A DNA stretch of 64,000 nucleotides from Rickettsia typhi (GCA_945881985.1 CAMCVL010000001.1:124001-188000), one strand, 5' to 3'; shown: positions 33,609 through 42,543, counted from the first letter of the stretch. Notes: generated by a model from the letters alone, not told the origin. Numbers and translations: made by a program.

Positions 33609-34454
33609 ATGGAACAAAAATTAAATACATCAGACTACCAAAAAGCAGTTGTGGAATTTAATAAATTTGAAGATAGAAGACCTTACGCAAGGTATTTAGC
33701 TGGCTTAGAGATTAAAGATTTGCATAAGTTAATGCAGGATGATGATTTGTTGTCCGATAATTTTGTCAACTCATTCTTTGATCTAAAAAAAAGAAAAAAT
33801 GAAATTAAGTTAACAGATGATGAAATAGAAAACGAGAAAATTTTAGAAAACGAGAAAATTTTGCTGAAGGAAAACCTAAAACAATACACATTTCCATCTT
33901 TAGTAAAAGAAACAAGGGAGGCTATTGCTAGACAAGCTTCAATATCCAGCGTTGTTGACATAGCAAGCCTTGTGGAAGCTGACAACGCTAACTTACAAAA
34001 TGTAGAACAAAACATTAAATCTTACAAGGTCATTAAAGATGTTATTTTAGGTAGCGACTTAAAATCTCTTGACAAAGAAAAGCCAGTAGAATTGGAATTT
34101 TTACGGTTAAATGATAGATTTTATAGTAAATATACAGGCAAAATACAGCAAAAACTTGATATGCTTTACGACAATTGCAAAAAAAATAATAACAAGAATG
34201 CTTATGTTGCGTCTTTAGGCCTTGTGCAATTTCTTGATGAAATTGAAAAACAAATAACATGTAAAAAATTAGATGAAAAAATAACCAAACTTGAAGATAA
34301 AATGCATGTACTGCAAGTAGAAGAAGCATCTGGCATCGAATTGGGAATAGAGAGTTTGAGGATTTCTAAAAATTTCATCGAAGAAATTAAAGACAAATCC
34401 GATATTACCAAAGAACAACAAAATCAAAAGCAAGAAAGTGGCTATCAAAGATAG
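33609..34454 (+). CDS. Predicted coiled-coil cytoplasmic protein of unknown function
   Basis: 281 residues, very rich in Lys, Glu, Asp and Asn, with no signal peptide or membrane helix. Long heptad-like stretches suggest coiled coils at about 60-100 and 215-280 (LDEIEKQITCKKLDEKITKLED). A six-residue motif, ENEKIL, occurs twice in tandem at about residues 74-85 because the DNA holds an 18-bp direct duplication (33828-33845 and 33846-33863, one mismatch). I do not recognise a family. The gene stands alone between topA and a DUF2628-like gene and has the same base composition as its neighbours' A/T-rich flanks. Confidence 0.6.
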   Translation: MEQKLNTSDYQKAVVEFNKFEDRRPYARYLAGLEIKDLHKLMQDDDLLSDNFVNSFFDLKKRKNEIKLTDDEIENEKILENEKILLKENLKQYTFPSLVKETREAIARQASISSVVDIASLVEADNANLQNVEQNIKSYKVIKDVILGSDLKSLDKEKPVELEFLRLNDRFYSKYTGKIQQKLDMLYDNCKKNNNKNAYVASLGLVQFLDEIEKQITCKKLDEKITKLEDKMHVLQVEEASGIELGIESLRISKNFIEEIKDKSDITKEQQNQKQESGYQR

Positions 34455-34689
34455 ATTTATTGATAGCATTTTTTGCATTAATATCATTTTTAATTACAAA
34501 TGGCGACTGGGCACCATTTTTTAATTGCAGCTTTTTCTTTTGTTTTTAAAAATTAGTATTGCACTACAAGTGCGGTTTTGCAGTAAAAAACCCAAAACAA
34601 GTTAAAAATTTTATTTTACTTTACATATCTAAAAAATCTTTTACACTTAAAGTAGTAATTATATTAATATATTGTATTGGCTGCATCAT

Positions 34690-35262
34690 ATGATTTTTGA
34701 GGTCTACGCAAACCCAAAGTTTTTAAAGACGCTAAAGCTAAACGATGTGTCAAATATTTACTTTTTACGCAATGGATTTTTGTATCCTTACTTTTTATTT
34801 GGCTTTAATGCTATATATGCTTTTTACAGGGGCTTTTTTGGTCTGGGGGCAATCTTGGTAATTACCGAGCTTATGCTTGCATCAATCTTGCAAATGTTGC
34901 CGGGGGTTTATTCTGCTTTGCTGGATTTGTCCTTTGGGCTTTTTGTTGGTGCCTTTGCCGGCGATGTTGAAAAATGGTTCTTAAACAAAAGGGGCGTATA
35001 TAAAATAACTCAGGTGCTTGCAAGTAGCAGGGCACTTGCACGCGAGAAGTTTTTTTTGCAGGAACTACCATCCTATCTTGAAAAGCAAATCGCAAGGCAA
35101 GAGGCTTTGGCGGCGCAATCCATGGCTCGCCGTGGCATTAGTGCAAAAAACCCAAGAGCCGTGTCTTTAAGCCAAAGATATAATTCCAAACCTAAGGATT
35201 CCTTAGCTGACGATACTTCTGAAGATATTATTTACAAATACGCTGAGGATGACGATTTTTAA
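34690..35262 (+). CDS. DUF2628-like membrane protein
   Basis: 190 residues from ATG 34690; a TTG at 34672 extends the frame by six codons. The N-terminal half matches the DUF2628 layout: a short polar start, FLRNGFLYPYFLFGFNAIYAFYRGFF, two or three membrane helices, then FAGDVEKWFLNKRGVYKI, where the family has 'N-x-x-R-x-x-L-x-x-RG-Y'. The C-terminal 80 residues are polar and helical (EQALAAQ- and Ser-rich). The function of the family is unknown. It is 20 bp before aroK, so the two may share a transcript. Confidence 0.65.
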   Translation: MIFEVYANPKFLKTLKLNDVSNIYFLRNGFLYPYFLFGFNAIYAFYRGFFGLGAILVITELMLASILQMLPGVYSALLDLSFGLFVGAFAGDVEKWFLNKRGVYKITQVLASSRALAREKFFLQELPSYLEKQIARQEALAAQSMARRGISAKNPRAVSLSQRYNSKPKDSLADDTSEDIIYKYAEDDDF

Positions 35263-35282
35263 CGATATTTTTTATTTACACC

Positions 35283-35885
35283 ATGGAAGGACTAGTGCAA
35301 ATGCTTAACAAAAAAAGCAGTACAAATTTTGAAAACCTGCAAGAACTTAAAAAAGCTATGACAAAGCCAATAGTTTTGCTTGGCATGATGGGCTCTGGCA
35401 AGAGCACCGTTGCAAAGGAGCTATCACGCATCACGGAGTTTAGGCACATTGACATAGACGAGCAAATTGAAATTGCGGAGGGAATGACCGTATCTGAGAT
35501 TTTTGCAAGCAAGGGCGAGGAATATTTTAGGGAGCTTGAGTCAAGAATCTTAAAAGAGGTTGTTGAGGCAAATCCATCTTCGGTGATAATATCCCTTGGC
35601 GGGGGTGCGCCATGTTTTTTTGACAACATGGATTTTATTAATCAAAAATGTATGTCGTTTTTTTTAAATGCAAACCACGACACAATAATACAAAGACTTT
35701 TAAACCCAGAGGAGCAAGCTAAAAGACCCTTGCTTGGCGAAACTCAAACAAAGCTAATAAACGCAATATACAAAATATACGATGATAGATTTGATAGCTA
35801 TCTTAAGGCACAATTTTTTATCAATGGTAACGAGGAGCCTGCCATAGCTGCGGACAAAATCTGGGTAATGGCACAAAGGCAATAA
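35283..35885 (+). CDS. aroK: Shikimate kinase
   Basis: Phosphorylates shikimate at the 3-OH, the fifth step of the chorismate pathway. It has 200 residues. The Walker A motif GMMGSGKST is at residues 34-42, followed by the IDIDEQIE substrate-binding DxD and the GEEYFRELESRIL segment. The SLGGGAP loop and the lid arginine in EQAKRPLLG are in place. The first 27 residues are an extension before the core, and the downstream ATG at M7 is a possible start. aroQ is 20 kb away; the adjacent aroB expected in many proteobacteria is missing. Confidence 0.95.
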   Translation: MEGLVQMLNKKSSTNFENLQELKKAMTKPIVLLGMMGSGKSTVAKELSRITEFRHIDIDEQIEIAEGMTVSEIFASKGEEYFRELESRILKEVVEANPSSVIISLGGGAPCFFDNMDFINQKCMSFFLNANHDTIIQRLLNPEEQAKRPLLGETQTKLINAIYKIYDDRFDSYLKAQFFINGNEEPAIAADKIWVMAQRQ

Positions 35886-35923
35886 TTAAAGTTTTATCTT
35901 TTGTTGAGTTGCTTTGTTAAGCT

Positions 35924-36979
35924 ATGTCTAAAACTTTTTACAAAAACTTATACCAGCAAAGTCTTGGTATAGTTGGCGGGGGTCAGCTTGGCAGAATGAT
36001 GGCATACAGAGCCTCTTTGCTTGGTTTTGTTGTTAGGGTTTATAGCGATGCAGCAAATTCCCCAGCCTCTGTTTTTGCAAACGAGGAGCTTGTTGGTAGT
36101 TATTTTGACGCCCAAGCAATCAACAACTTTGCAAAGAAAAACACCTTTACCACCACGGAGTTTGAAAACATCTCCACAAAAAACCTTGATTCAACAATAA
36201 GCCCCCTGCCATCTGCAATTTTTGAATGCCAAAACAGGCTTAGAGAAAAATCCTTAGCCAAGTCCCTAGGCATCAAAACCCCCATCTTTGCTGAGGTTTT
36301 AACAAAAGATGATGCTGTGAAATTTTTTAATCAAAATGGCAAATTTATTCTAAAAACCACAGAGCTTGGCTACGATGGCAAGGGGCAGTATAAAATCTTA
36401 TCACTAAAAGACATTGAGGCAGTAGAGTTTAACACCCCCTATATTGCCGAGCAGTTTGTAGATTTTGAGCTTGAATTTTCCGTTGTGCTAACAAGGGGCG
36501 AGGATGGTTTGATAGTTTTTTACCCATCGGCAATCAATCAGCACAAAAACGGCATTTTGGATATAAGCATTGTTAAAAAAGATTTTAACCTCACGCCTGC
36601 GGTGCAAAGAGCAAGAGAATACGCCGCCCTCATTGCAAAAACCCTAGCTTACAAGGGAACAATGGCGGTTGAGTTTTTTTTAAACAAGGATAAGTCCGTC
36701 GTTTTTAACGAAATTGCCCCCCGTCCGCACAACTCTGGCCATTACACAATGGATATGTGTAATGTTTGCCAGTTTGAAAATCACATTAGGGCAGTTTGCA
36801 ACCTTCCGCTAATTACGCCTGCCTTGCTTTTTGAGGGCAAGATGCTAAACCTAATTGGGCCACAAAGCCTTGAGCTTCTCAATCGTTATGCGACAAGTTC
36901 AAAGGCAAAGATACATCTTTACAGCAAAGCTGAGGTAAAAGAAGGACGCAAACTTGGGCATATTAATATAATAGATTAA
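35924..36979 (+). CDS. purK: N5-carboxyaminoimidazole ribonucleotide synthase
   Basis: ATP-grasp enzyme that carboxylates AIR in purine synthesis. It has 351 residues. The N-terminal nucleotide fold begins LGIVGGGQLGRMMAYRASLLGF. The ATP-grasp core has KTTELGYDGKGQYKI (phosphate-binding loop) and AEQFVDFELEFSVV. NEIAPRPHNSGHYTMDMC near residue 265-282 is the diagnostic PurK active-site block. The usual partner gene purE is not adjacent. The start is chosen at ATG 35924, with no Shine-Dalgarno. folC follows after 38 bp, in the same direction. Confidence 0.95.
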   Translation: MSKTFYKNLYQQSLGIVGGGQLGRMMAYRASLLGFVVRVYSDAANSPASVFANEELVGSYFDAQAINNFAKKNTFTTTEFENISTKNLDSTISPLPSAIFECQNRLREKSLAKSLGIKTPIFAEVLTKDDAVKFFNQNGKFILKTTELGYDGKGQYKILSLKDIEAVEFNTPYIAEQFVDFELEFSVVLTRGEDGLIVFYPSAINQHKNGILDISIVKKDFNLTPAVQRAREYAALIAKTLAYKGTMAVEFFLNKDKSVVFNEIAPRPHNSGHYTMDMCNVCQFENHIRAVCNLPLITPALLFEGKMLNLIGPQSLELLNRYATSSKAKIHLYSKAEVKEGRKLGHINIID

Positions 36980-37017
36980 TTAGATTAATTTTTTTATTAG
37001 ATTTTTTTTGATAAAAA

Positions 37018-38385
37018 ATGGCTTTAATGCCTCACTGGCCCCTTTACACTGGGGCGGTTAAGTCCATCAGTAATGCAAATGTTAAAAGGGCGCTGGGGCT
37101 TGTGGGGGAGCCGCAAAAAAAACTGCAAAATATTATCCACATAGCTGGCACAAACGGCAAGGGCTCGGCAAGTGCTTATTGCAAGGCAATCTTGGCAGAG
37201 CATGGCTACAAGGTTGCCACCTATACATCCCCGCACCTGCTTGCTTGCAACGAAAGAATCAGCTACCACGGCAGCGATATATCTGACGAAGACCTGTTTT
37301 TACACACCGAAGCCCTCCGCCACGCCTGCGAGCCTTTGGGGCTTGAGCTTACAATCTTTGAGGCAACAACAATAGTTGCAATGCTATATTTTGCAGGCAA
37401 AAATCCAGACTTTTGCATCATTGAAGCTGGCATGGGCGGCCTGCATGACGCAACAAATATTTTTGAGCCCCATCAAGTTTGCTGCCTTTTGCTAATGCCA
37501 GTATCCTTTGACCATGTTAAGTTTTTAGGTCCTAGCAAAACGGACATTGTGGCACACAAAATTGAGCTTGCAATGGGGCAGGTGCCTGTTGTTGCCTCGC
37601 AGCAGTGCCCCGAGGTTTTGGCATACATCAAAGGCTACTGCGAGCATTACGGGGTTAAGGCAATGCTATACGACGAGGATTTTGAAGCAGTGAAGATAGA
37701 GCTTGAAAACGGCGCCTTAGATACAGAGCACTTTTGCCTTGAGCTTGACAAAAAACAGCCTGATAGCTCGGATATTTTGCTGCCAATGCCGCCACTAAAA
37801 GGCGAGCATCAGATGGTAAATCTTGCCACCGCACTTTGCGGCTTGCTTAAATTTGTGCCTGCAGATTTTAGCTTAAAAAAAATTGCAAGCGGCATTACAA
37901 AAACAAAGTGGCCCGGTAGGCTTGAACTTGTTAAAAAGCAGTGGATATTAAATGCCCTACCCCCCCAAAGCATTGTGTATTTTGACGGAGCACACAACGA
38001 GGGCGGGGCGGCGGTTGTTGCTACATTTGCAAAACAGGAGGCATTAAAATATCCTGATTACAAACTTGCATTTTTTATTGGTCGCAGTAAGGATACGGAC
38101 ACAGAGGTTTTTGCACGCCACTTTGCAGGTTTTGCAGATTTTATCTTTGCCATTAGGTCAAAAGGTGAGGTACGCCCCGAAAGTGAGATTGTAATTGAAA
38201 GCCAAATCTTGCAGGCATTAATGCCAAATACCAAGAGTGTAGTTGTTAAAAAGGCAGGGGGGCTAAGGCAGGGTCTTGAGCTTTTAAGGCAAAGTCTTGA
38301 TACAAAGCCATGCATCCTTTTTGTCACAGGCTCGCTCTACCTTGCAAGGGAAATTGCTAACAGTGAGGCTGTGGTGCAAAATTAA
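37018..38385 (+). CDS. folC: Dihydrofolate synthase / folylpolyglutamate synthase
   Basis: Adds glutamate to dihydropteroate and to folates. It has 455 residues of the Mur ligase-like fold. The P-loop HIAGTNGKGSASAYC has the core GTNGKGS at 44-50. Conserved segments follow: TYTSPHLLACNERI (the SPHL motif), EAGMGGLHDATN and FDGAHNEGG (the C-terminal DGAHN motif). The polar C-terminus is normal. It closes a co-directional run (DUF2628-aroK-purK-folC) of folate, purine and aromatic genes, and the tRNA-Ser(TGA) gene follows 137 bp later. Confidence 0.95.
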   Translation: MALMPHWPLYTGAVKSISNANVKRALGLVGEPQKKLQNIIHIAGTNGKGSASAYCKAILAEHGYKVATYTSPHLLACNERISYHGSDISDEDLFLHTEALRHACEPLGLELTIFEATTIVAMLYFAGKNPDFCIIEAGMGGLHDATNIFEPHQVCCLLLMPVSFDHVKFLGPSKTDIVAHKIELAMGQVPVVASQQCPEVLAYIKGYCEHYGVKAMLYDEDFEAVKIELENGALDTEHFCLELDKKQPDSSDILLPMPPLKGEHQMVNLATALCGLLKFVPADFSLKKIASGITKTKWPGRLELVKKQWILNALPPQSIVYFDGAHNEGGAAVVATFAKQEALKYPDYKLAFFIGRSKDTDTEVFARHFAGFADFIFAIRSKGEVRPESEIVIESQILQALMPNTKSVVVKKAGGLRQGLELLRQSLDTKPCILFVTGSLYLAREIANSEAVVQN

Positions 38386-38522
38386 AATTTACAAAAAATC
38401 TTGACAAACTTGCCAAGTAATATAACAATTGATTTGTAAGTTTTGTTAATTTTTTGCCATTACCGCTAGGGCTTAAAAAAAACTTATTGCAATTTATAAA
38501 AATTGCAAAATTTGCAAACACT

Positions 38523-38610
<88 letters not shown>

Positions 38611-38752
38611 CTGATTACAGTAAAACAAATATCCATTGTTACAAAAGTTAGCTTTAGCAACATAATTTTTAAGAATTAATAATCAAAACCCATCCCCTTT
38701 AAGGGAGAATCAAAGATAACCCCTCCCCTTTAAGGGATACCTCCAGATAGCT

Positions 38753-38836
38753 CCTCCCCTTTTAGGGGAGGCTGGGTGGGGTATTTGCAGCCCAAGCAAC
38801 AACATAACAACCCCACCTGCTAGGCTAAAGCCTAGC
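38753..38836 (+). repeat. Composite palindromic repeat, copy G (right arm truncated)
   Basis: Left arm CCTCCCCTTTTAGGGGAGG, GCTGGGTGGGGTATT and a spacer almost identical to copy F (GCAGCCCAAGCAACAACATA). The right arm includes the full GCTAGGC-TAAA-GCCTAGC inner hairpin but stops there and never reaches the second CCTCCCCT hairpin. Two half-arms lie upstream (about 38690-38750). It sits between tRNA-Ser and the 3' end of rnhA. Confidence 0.88.
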
Positions 38837-38892
38837 TTTTTGATATGCTAGGTACGATTGGTGTGTGTATAAAGTATTGGTGGTTTGTGGGA

Positions 38893-39333
38893 TTAGGCAT
38901 CGCCTCTTGCAAGGCTGTCGGCAAGTTCGTTGTACTTGTTGCCAGAGTGCCCCTTAACCCAGTGCCATGTAATTTTAAATTGCTGCACTAGGCTGTCAAG
39001 CTCCATCCAAAGCTCTTTATTTTTTACCTCTGCCTTGGCGGATGTCTTCCATCCGTTTTTCTTCCAAGAGTGTATCCACTTTTCGGTGCCGTCTTTAACA
39101 TAGTTGCTGTCCGTGTAAATTTCAAGCTCGTATTCCTTGTCTTTTATAGCCTTTAGGGCTTCAATTACCGCCCTAAGTTCCATTTTGTTGTTTGTTGTGG
39201 CAGGCTCCTTGCCGCTTAAGTTTTTTTGAGCCTTGTTTTTACCCGATTCCTCAAGTATCAAAACCGCACCCCACCCACCCGGGCCGGGGTTGCCAGAGCA
39301 TGCTCCGTCAGTGTATATAATGATTTTTTTCAT
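38893..39333 (-). CDS. rnhA: Ribonuclease HI
   Basis: Degrades RNA in RNA-DNA hybrids. It has 146 residues from ATG 39333. The DEDD active site is visible: Asp9 in IYTDGACSGNPGPGGWG, Glu in NNKMELRAVIEAL, Asp in IYTDSNYVKDG, and the final Asp in NELADSLARGDA. The basic-protrusion segment (WIHSWKKNGWKTSAKAEVKN) is present, as in E. coli-type RNase HI. It is last in a minus-strand run after the HdaA-like and gamma-carbonic-anhydrase-like genes, with a 27-bp gap. Confidence 0.97.
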   Translation of the reverse strand: MKKIIIYTDGACSGNPGPGGWGAVLILEESGKNKAQKNLSGKEPATTNNKMELRAVIEALKAIKDKEYELEIYTDSNYVKDGTEKWIHSWKKNGWKTSAKAEVKNKELWMELDSLVQQFKITWHWVKGHSGNKYNELADSLARGDA

Positions 39334-39360
39334 AAAATAATACATTAGTAATTTGTCAAA

Positions 39361-39942
39361 TTAAGTTGCAATATCAAGCATCCACTGGTAGCTACGGGGG
39401 CAAGAGGATGGGTTGTAAAGCTCCTCAAGCCCCGAGTTTTTAATAAATATCTTAACATCATCAATGCTTGGTAAGCAAAGCATTGTGCCATTTAAAGACA
39501 TCAACCTTGAGCTAATTTCACTTGGTAAAAGGTTTTGGTTAAAGCTGCCACGATTGCAAAAAATCTGCACGCTTAACTCCCCCCTAATTGCAAGCTCGCA
39601 CAGGTAAAATAGATATGCTTTTGCGATGGATGCTTCGTAGTCTTGGTCGGGGTTTTTGCTGCAAATTATCTGTATGTTTTGTGTGACATCAATTAAATAC
39701 TTTTTTTTCGTGAGGGTCATTTCAAACAACTCCTCTTCGTTTGCAAGATTGCTGTCTATTTTTACAAAAGAGTTTTCACATAAAAGTTTTTGCCCAAGCG
39801 TCAAACCTTCTTCCGCCGTGCCAAAAAAGATTGTTTGCAAGGGCGAGCGTAAAATTAAATTAAAAATACTTGTGTTGTTAAACCTGCTTAAAAGACGATT
39901 GCCCGAGCCTTGTAAGCCGTAAAAATCTATCACCTCTTGCAT
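39361..39942 (-). CDS. Degenerate HdaA/DnaA-like AAA+ protein lacking a P-loop
   Basis: 193 residues. By eye the order of segments follows alphaproteobacterial HdaA, the DnaA-related protein that resets DnaA-ATP after initiation. These are an N-terminal DFYGLQGSGNRLL, LQTIFFGTAEEGLTLGQKLL where Walker A (GPxGSGKTHLA) should be, and a Walker B-like KKKYLIDVTQNI. LLPSEISSRLMSL (the 'LPDLxSRL' sensor region) and CPRSYQWMLDIA (the sensor 2 'RS...LD') follow. The Walker A lysine and glycines are gone, so nucleotide binding looks lost. Alternative: a wholly unrelated protein. Neighbours are rnhA and a gamma-CA-like gene. I judge the family call about even. Confidence 0.42.
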   Translation of the reverse strand: MQEVIDFYGLQGSGNRLLSRFNNTSIFNLILRSPLQTIFFGTAEEGLTLGQKLLCENSFVKIDSNLANEEELFEMTLTKKKYLIDVTQNIQIICSKNPDQDYEASIAKAYLFYLCELAIRGELSVQIFCNRGSFNQNLLPSEISSRLMSLNGTMLCLPSIDDVKIFIKNSGLEELYNPSSCPRSYQWMLDIAT

Positions 39943-39956
39943 AACTTAGCGTAGCA

Positions 39957-40523
39957 TTACTCAACCTCCTTGCACTCGTTTTTATACTCCATTGCAAGAG
40001 TGTAGTAGTTATCGGCAGATGTTTGAATGTAAGCTACCTCCTCAGGTTTTAAGTCACGCATTTTGCGTGCCGGCACGCCGCCCCAAAGCTCACCGCTTTT
40101 AACAATTGTTTTCGGGGTTAAAACGCTCCCAGCTGCAAGCATTGAGCCTTCCTCCATAACGCTTAAATCCATAAGTATGCTACCCATGCCAACAAAGCAA
40201 TTGTCCCTAAGTGTTGCCGCGTGAATTATGCAGTTATGCCCCACGGTTACATTGTTACCAATGATTGCCTTGCCGCCCTCGGCACCTGTTTTGTTAGCTA
40301 GGTGGTTTGGTCTTGTTACATGTATCGTTGTGCCATCCTGTATGTTAGTGTTTTTACCTATTTTTATACAGGATACATCTCCTCTTAAGATACAAAAATA
40401 CCAGATTGCACTACCCTCGCCAATTTCAACATCACCGCTGATAACGGCATTTTGTGCTATAAAGCAAGATGGATTGATGCTAGGTTTTTTATCTTTGTAG
40501 CTAAGAATTAAAGGTTTTTGCAT
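39957..40523 (-). CDS. Gamma-carbonic-anhydrase-like hexapeptide-repeat protein (YrdA family)
   Basis: 188 residues from ATG 40523. A left-handed beta helix is formed by hexapeptide turns such as INPSCFIAQNAVISGDVEIGEGSAIW and IGKNTNIQDGTTIHV. The metal ligands typical of gamma-CAs are seen in TTIHVT and NVTVGHNCIIHAATL (three His). The C-terminal helix (KPEEVAYIQTSADNYYTLAMEYK) is present. Enzymes of this family may hydrate CO2 but often lack activity, so the call is by fold. The gene opens a probable operon with the HdaA-like gene and rnhA, with a gap of 14 bp. Confidence 0.88.
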   Translation of the reverse strand: MQKPLILSYKDKKPSINPSCFIAQNAVISGDVEIGEGSAIWYFCILRGDVSCIKIGKNTNIQDGTTIHVTRPNHLANKTGAEGGKAIIGNNVTVGHNCIIHAATLRDNCFVGMGSILMDLSVMEEGSMLAAGSVLTPKTIVKSGELWGGVPARKMRDLKPEEVAYIQTSADNYYTLAMEYKNECKEVE

Positions 40524-40773
40524 TATTAAAACACAAACAAATATATACAAACAACATTTACAGCCCTAAGCAGCATATTACATTACTTACACTACTATCA
40601 ATTTAGCAATAGACTGCGGGTAAAACATTAACAATATAATGCTATAATGCTATTTTACCAAAGCAAGTTTTTTATTGAATTTTAAAAACGGTAAAAATAC
40701 TTGTAAATTTTCTTATGTTACTTTAAGATTTTGGTATAAACTTTTAATAAAATATTTTTTAAAGATTCTCTCT

Positions 40774-41037
40774 ATGGACTCAAACAAGGCACTGGAAACA
40801 CTAAACGAAAAATGGAAGCTGTCAAAAAATTGTGAATGCTGCGGGGGTAATCATTGGACAATGCAAGATAAATTAACAACCCCAACAAATATTGAAAAAA
40901 CTGGTGAAAGAGTTTCTGTAAAGTTAGGAGAGGGCATAACTCCGCAAATTACAGTAATATGCACAAACTGTGGCAACACAAAAATTTTCAATGCCTTAGT
41001 ATTAGGTTTGATAAAAAGTGATGGTTCCTTTGTTTAG
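40774..41037 (+). CDS. Small zinc-ribbon protein of unknown function
   Basis: 87 residues from ATG 40774. The longer frame from 40675 has a hydrophobic, non-conserved leader. Two CxxC knuckles, Cys20/Cys23 in NCECCGGNHW and Cys63/Cys66 in VICTNCGNTK, frame a beta-hairpin region and make a zinc ribbon. The end FNALVLGLIKSDGSF is hydrophobic. I recognise the general shape from uncharacterised phage or accessory proteins but cannot name the family. The next gene begins three bases after its stop, so the two form a unit. A role in nucleic-acid or protein binding is inferred from the ribbon only. Confidence 0.6.
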   Translation: MDSNKALETLNEKWKLSKNCECCGGNHWTMQDKLTTPTNIEKTGERVSVKLGEGITPQITVICTNCGNTKIFNALVLGLIKSDGSFV

Positions 41038-41040
41038 CAT

Positions 41041-41400
41041 ATGATAAAAAACGATTCAAATTCACAGGTGAGGATTGCTAATACTACTACTGCAAACAAT
41101 CTGAGCATTCAAGGAAATAGCAAAATTGATTTAGATACCCAAACTAAAATTTCACAATTACACAAACAAGTGGAAGATATACAAAGAAAGAAATATATAG
41201 AACTAACTCCATTTACAAATGCTTTAATTGTGGCTCTTGTTGGATTGCTTGGTATAGTTTGGTTTTCTTTTTCAGGTCAACTAGAAGCGAATACCGCGGA
41301 TATAAAAACACTTATTAAATCGGAAAAATATCACGAGCTAGACAAAAGACTTGCAATTCTTGAAAGTTCAAAAATTGACAATCGTCAGTCCCATCGCTAG
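41041..41400 (+). CDS. Small single-TM protein paired with the zinc-ribbon gene
   Basis: 119 residues with a polar, Asn/Thr/Gln-rich N-terminal half. A helical stretch (QTKISQLHKQVEDIQRK) precedes one membrane helix at about 60-78 (NALIVALVGLLGIVWFSFS), and a coiled C-terminus (KSEKYHELDKRLAILES) follows. There are no motifs and no signal peptide. It starts three bases after the zinc-ribbon stop (TAGcatATG). I infer that the two proteins form a membrane-linked module of unknown purpose. The following 160 bp before ubiA's 3' end has no gene. Confidence 0.55.
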   Translation: MIKNDSNSQVRIANTTTANNLSIQGNSKIDLDTQTKISQLHKQVEDIQRKKYIELTPFTNALIVALVGLLGIVWFSFSGQLEANTADIKTLIKSEKYHELDKRLAILESSKIDNRQSHR

Positions 41401-41560
41401 TCCCTTAAGCTTTTAAGGCTAAGATTACAGAGAATTGGGATTTTATGTAGAACTTATGCAATGGGGCAAAAGGAGTTGATAAGATTATTTGAAAATGAAA
41501 AACGCCATTGTATCTATGCCTGTATAAGTTTTAAGAGATTTGTGATTAACTATATCTAGT

Positions 41561-42508
41561 CTACAAAATTAGCATAAAACAAGATTTTGCCTTTGTTATT
41601 GCCACAGCTATAAAGATGCAAAAGATGGTTGAAAGCTCAAAAAACCAAAAGGCACTCATCTTGCCAAATTGCACCAAAATAATACAAGCCAAGCCCACAA
41701 GCCAGCCAGCCCCAGCAAGCAGGTAATACACTTGGCAATATTGATTTAAAACCCCAAAGCTAAAAATGCAAAGCAAACATATTGCAAAAACAATGTACAT
41801 CACCTGATAGAGTTTGCTACCTAAGGTTATAACTGAGGAAAAAGCACCATTTTTTATATCGTCTTCCATGTCCTGAGTTGCATAGATTGTGTCGTATATA
41901 AAAGTCCAGCACAGTGCTGCGGTGTAAAGCAAAAACAAGGATTTGTTTTGCAAAACGGGGTTAAGACACATATAGCCCACAAACAATCCAAGGTTAAACA
42001 CAGCACCTAAAAACAGCTGAGGCAGAGGGTTAAACCTTTTGGTATAAGGGTAGATTGCAATAAGAGGCAGGCTTGCAAGGCACACAATTGCTGCATTGAG
42101 GGGTAAAAAGCAAATTAACCCAAGTCCTAAAACCGCAATAAAAGCAACAAGATAGATTGCATGCTTTTTAGTTAAGGTGCCGCATGCTAAAGGTCTGTTA
42201 ATGGCTCTTGCGGTTTTTTTGTCAAACTCAATATCTGCAATGTCGTTTAACACGCACCCAGCAGATCTGGCAAGTAGGGCACCAAGTAAGATAATAACAA
42301 AATATAATCCACCTTTGCTGCCTTGTAAAGTAAAGTTTGAATTGTTTGCCGCAAAATCGTGCCATCCTGCCACTAGTCCCCAGTAGGCTGGTAAAAATGT
42401 CAAAAAAAAACCTGTAAGCCTGTTAAGTCTTGCAAGCCTTGCACATTGATGCAAAAATGACATTGCTTGCTGCAAACGGATACTTGATATTGCAAAAAAT
42501 TGTTTCAT
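41561..42508 (-). CDS. ubiA: 4-Hydroxybenzoate polyprenyltransferase
   Basis: Integral membrane prenyltransferase that attaches the isoprenoid tail to 4-hydroxybenzoate in ubiquinone synthesis. It has 315 residues from ATG 42508, with eight to nine membrane helices. Both Asp-rich Mg2+/prenyl-diphosphate motifs are intact: LNDIADIEFDKKTARAINRPL near residue 90 and YATQDMEDDIKNGA near 210. The family call is secure; homologous heme O or menaquinone enzymes are less likely given the first motif. It is 35 bp after the mltB start in the divergent-tail arrangement (mltB lies upstream on the same strand), but a shared transcript is not proven. Confidence 0.93.
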   Translation of the reverse strand: MKQFFAISSIRLQQAMSFLHQCARLARLNRLTGFFLTFLPAYWGLVAGWHDFAANNSNFTLQGSKGGLYFVIILLGALLARSAGCVLNDIADIEFDKKTARAINRPLACGTLTKKHAIYLVAFIAVLGLGLICFLPLNAAIVCLASLPLIAIYPYTKRFNPLPQLFLGAVFNLGLFVGYMCLNPVLQNKSLFLLYTAALCWTFIYDTIYATQDMEDDIKNGAFSSVITLGSKLYQVMYIVFAICLLCIFSFGVLNQYCQVYYLLAGAGWLVGLACIILVQFGKMSAFWFFELSTIFCIFIAVAITKAKSCFMLIL

Positions 42509-42543
42509 AGCTTTAAACAAAAGATATTATTTTTCTTAGTTTT

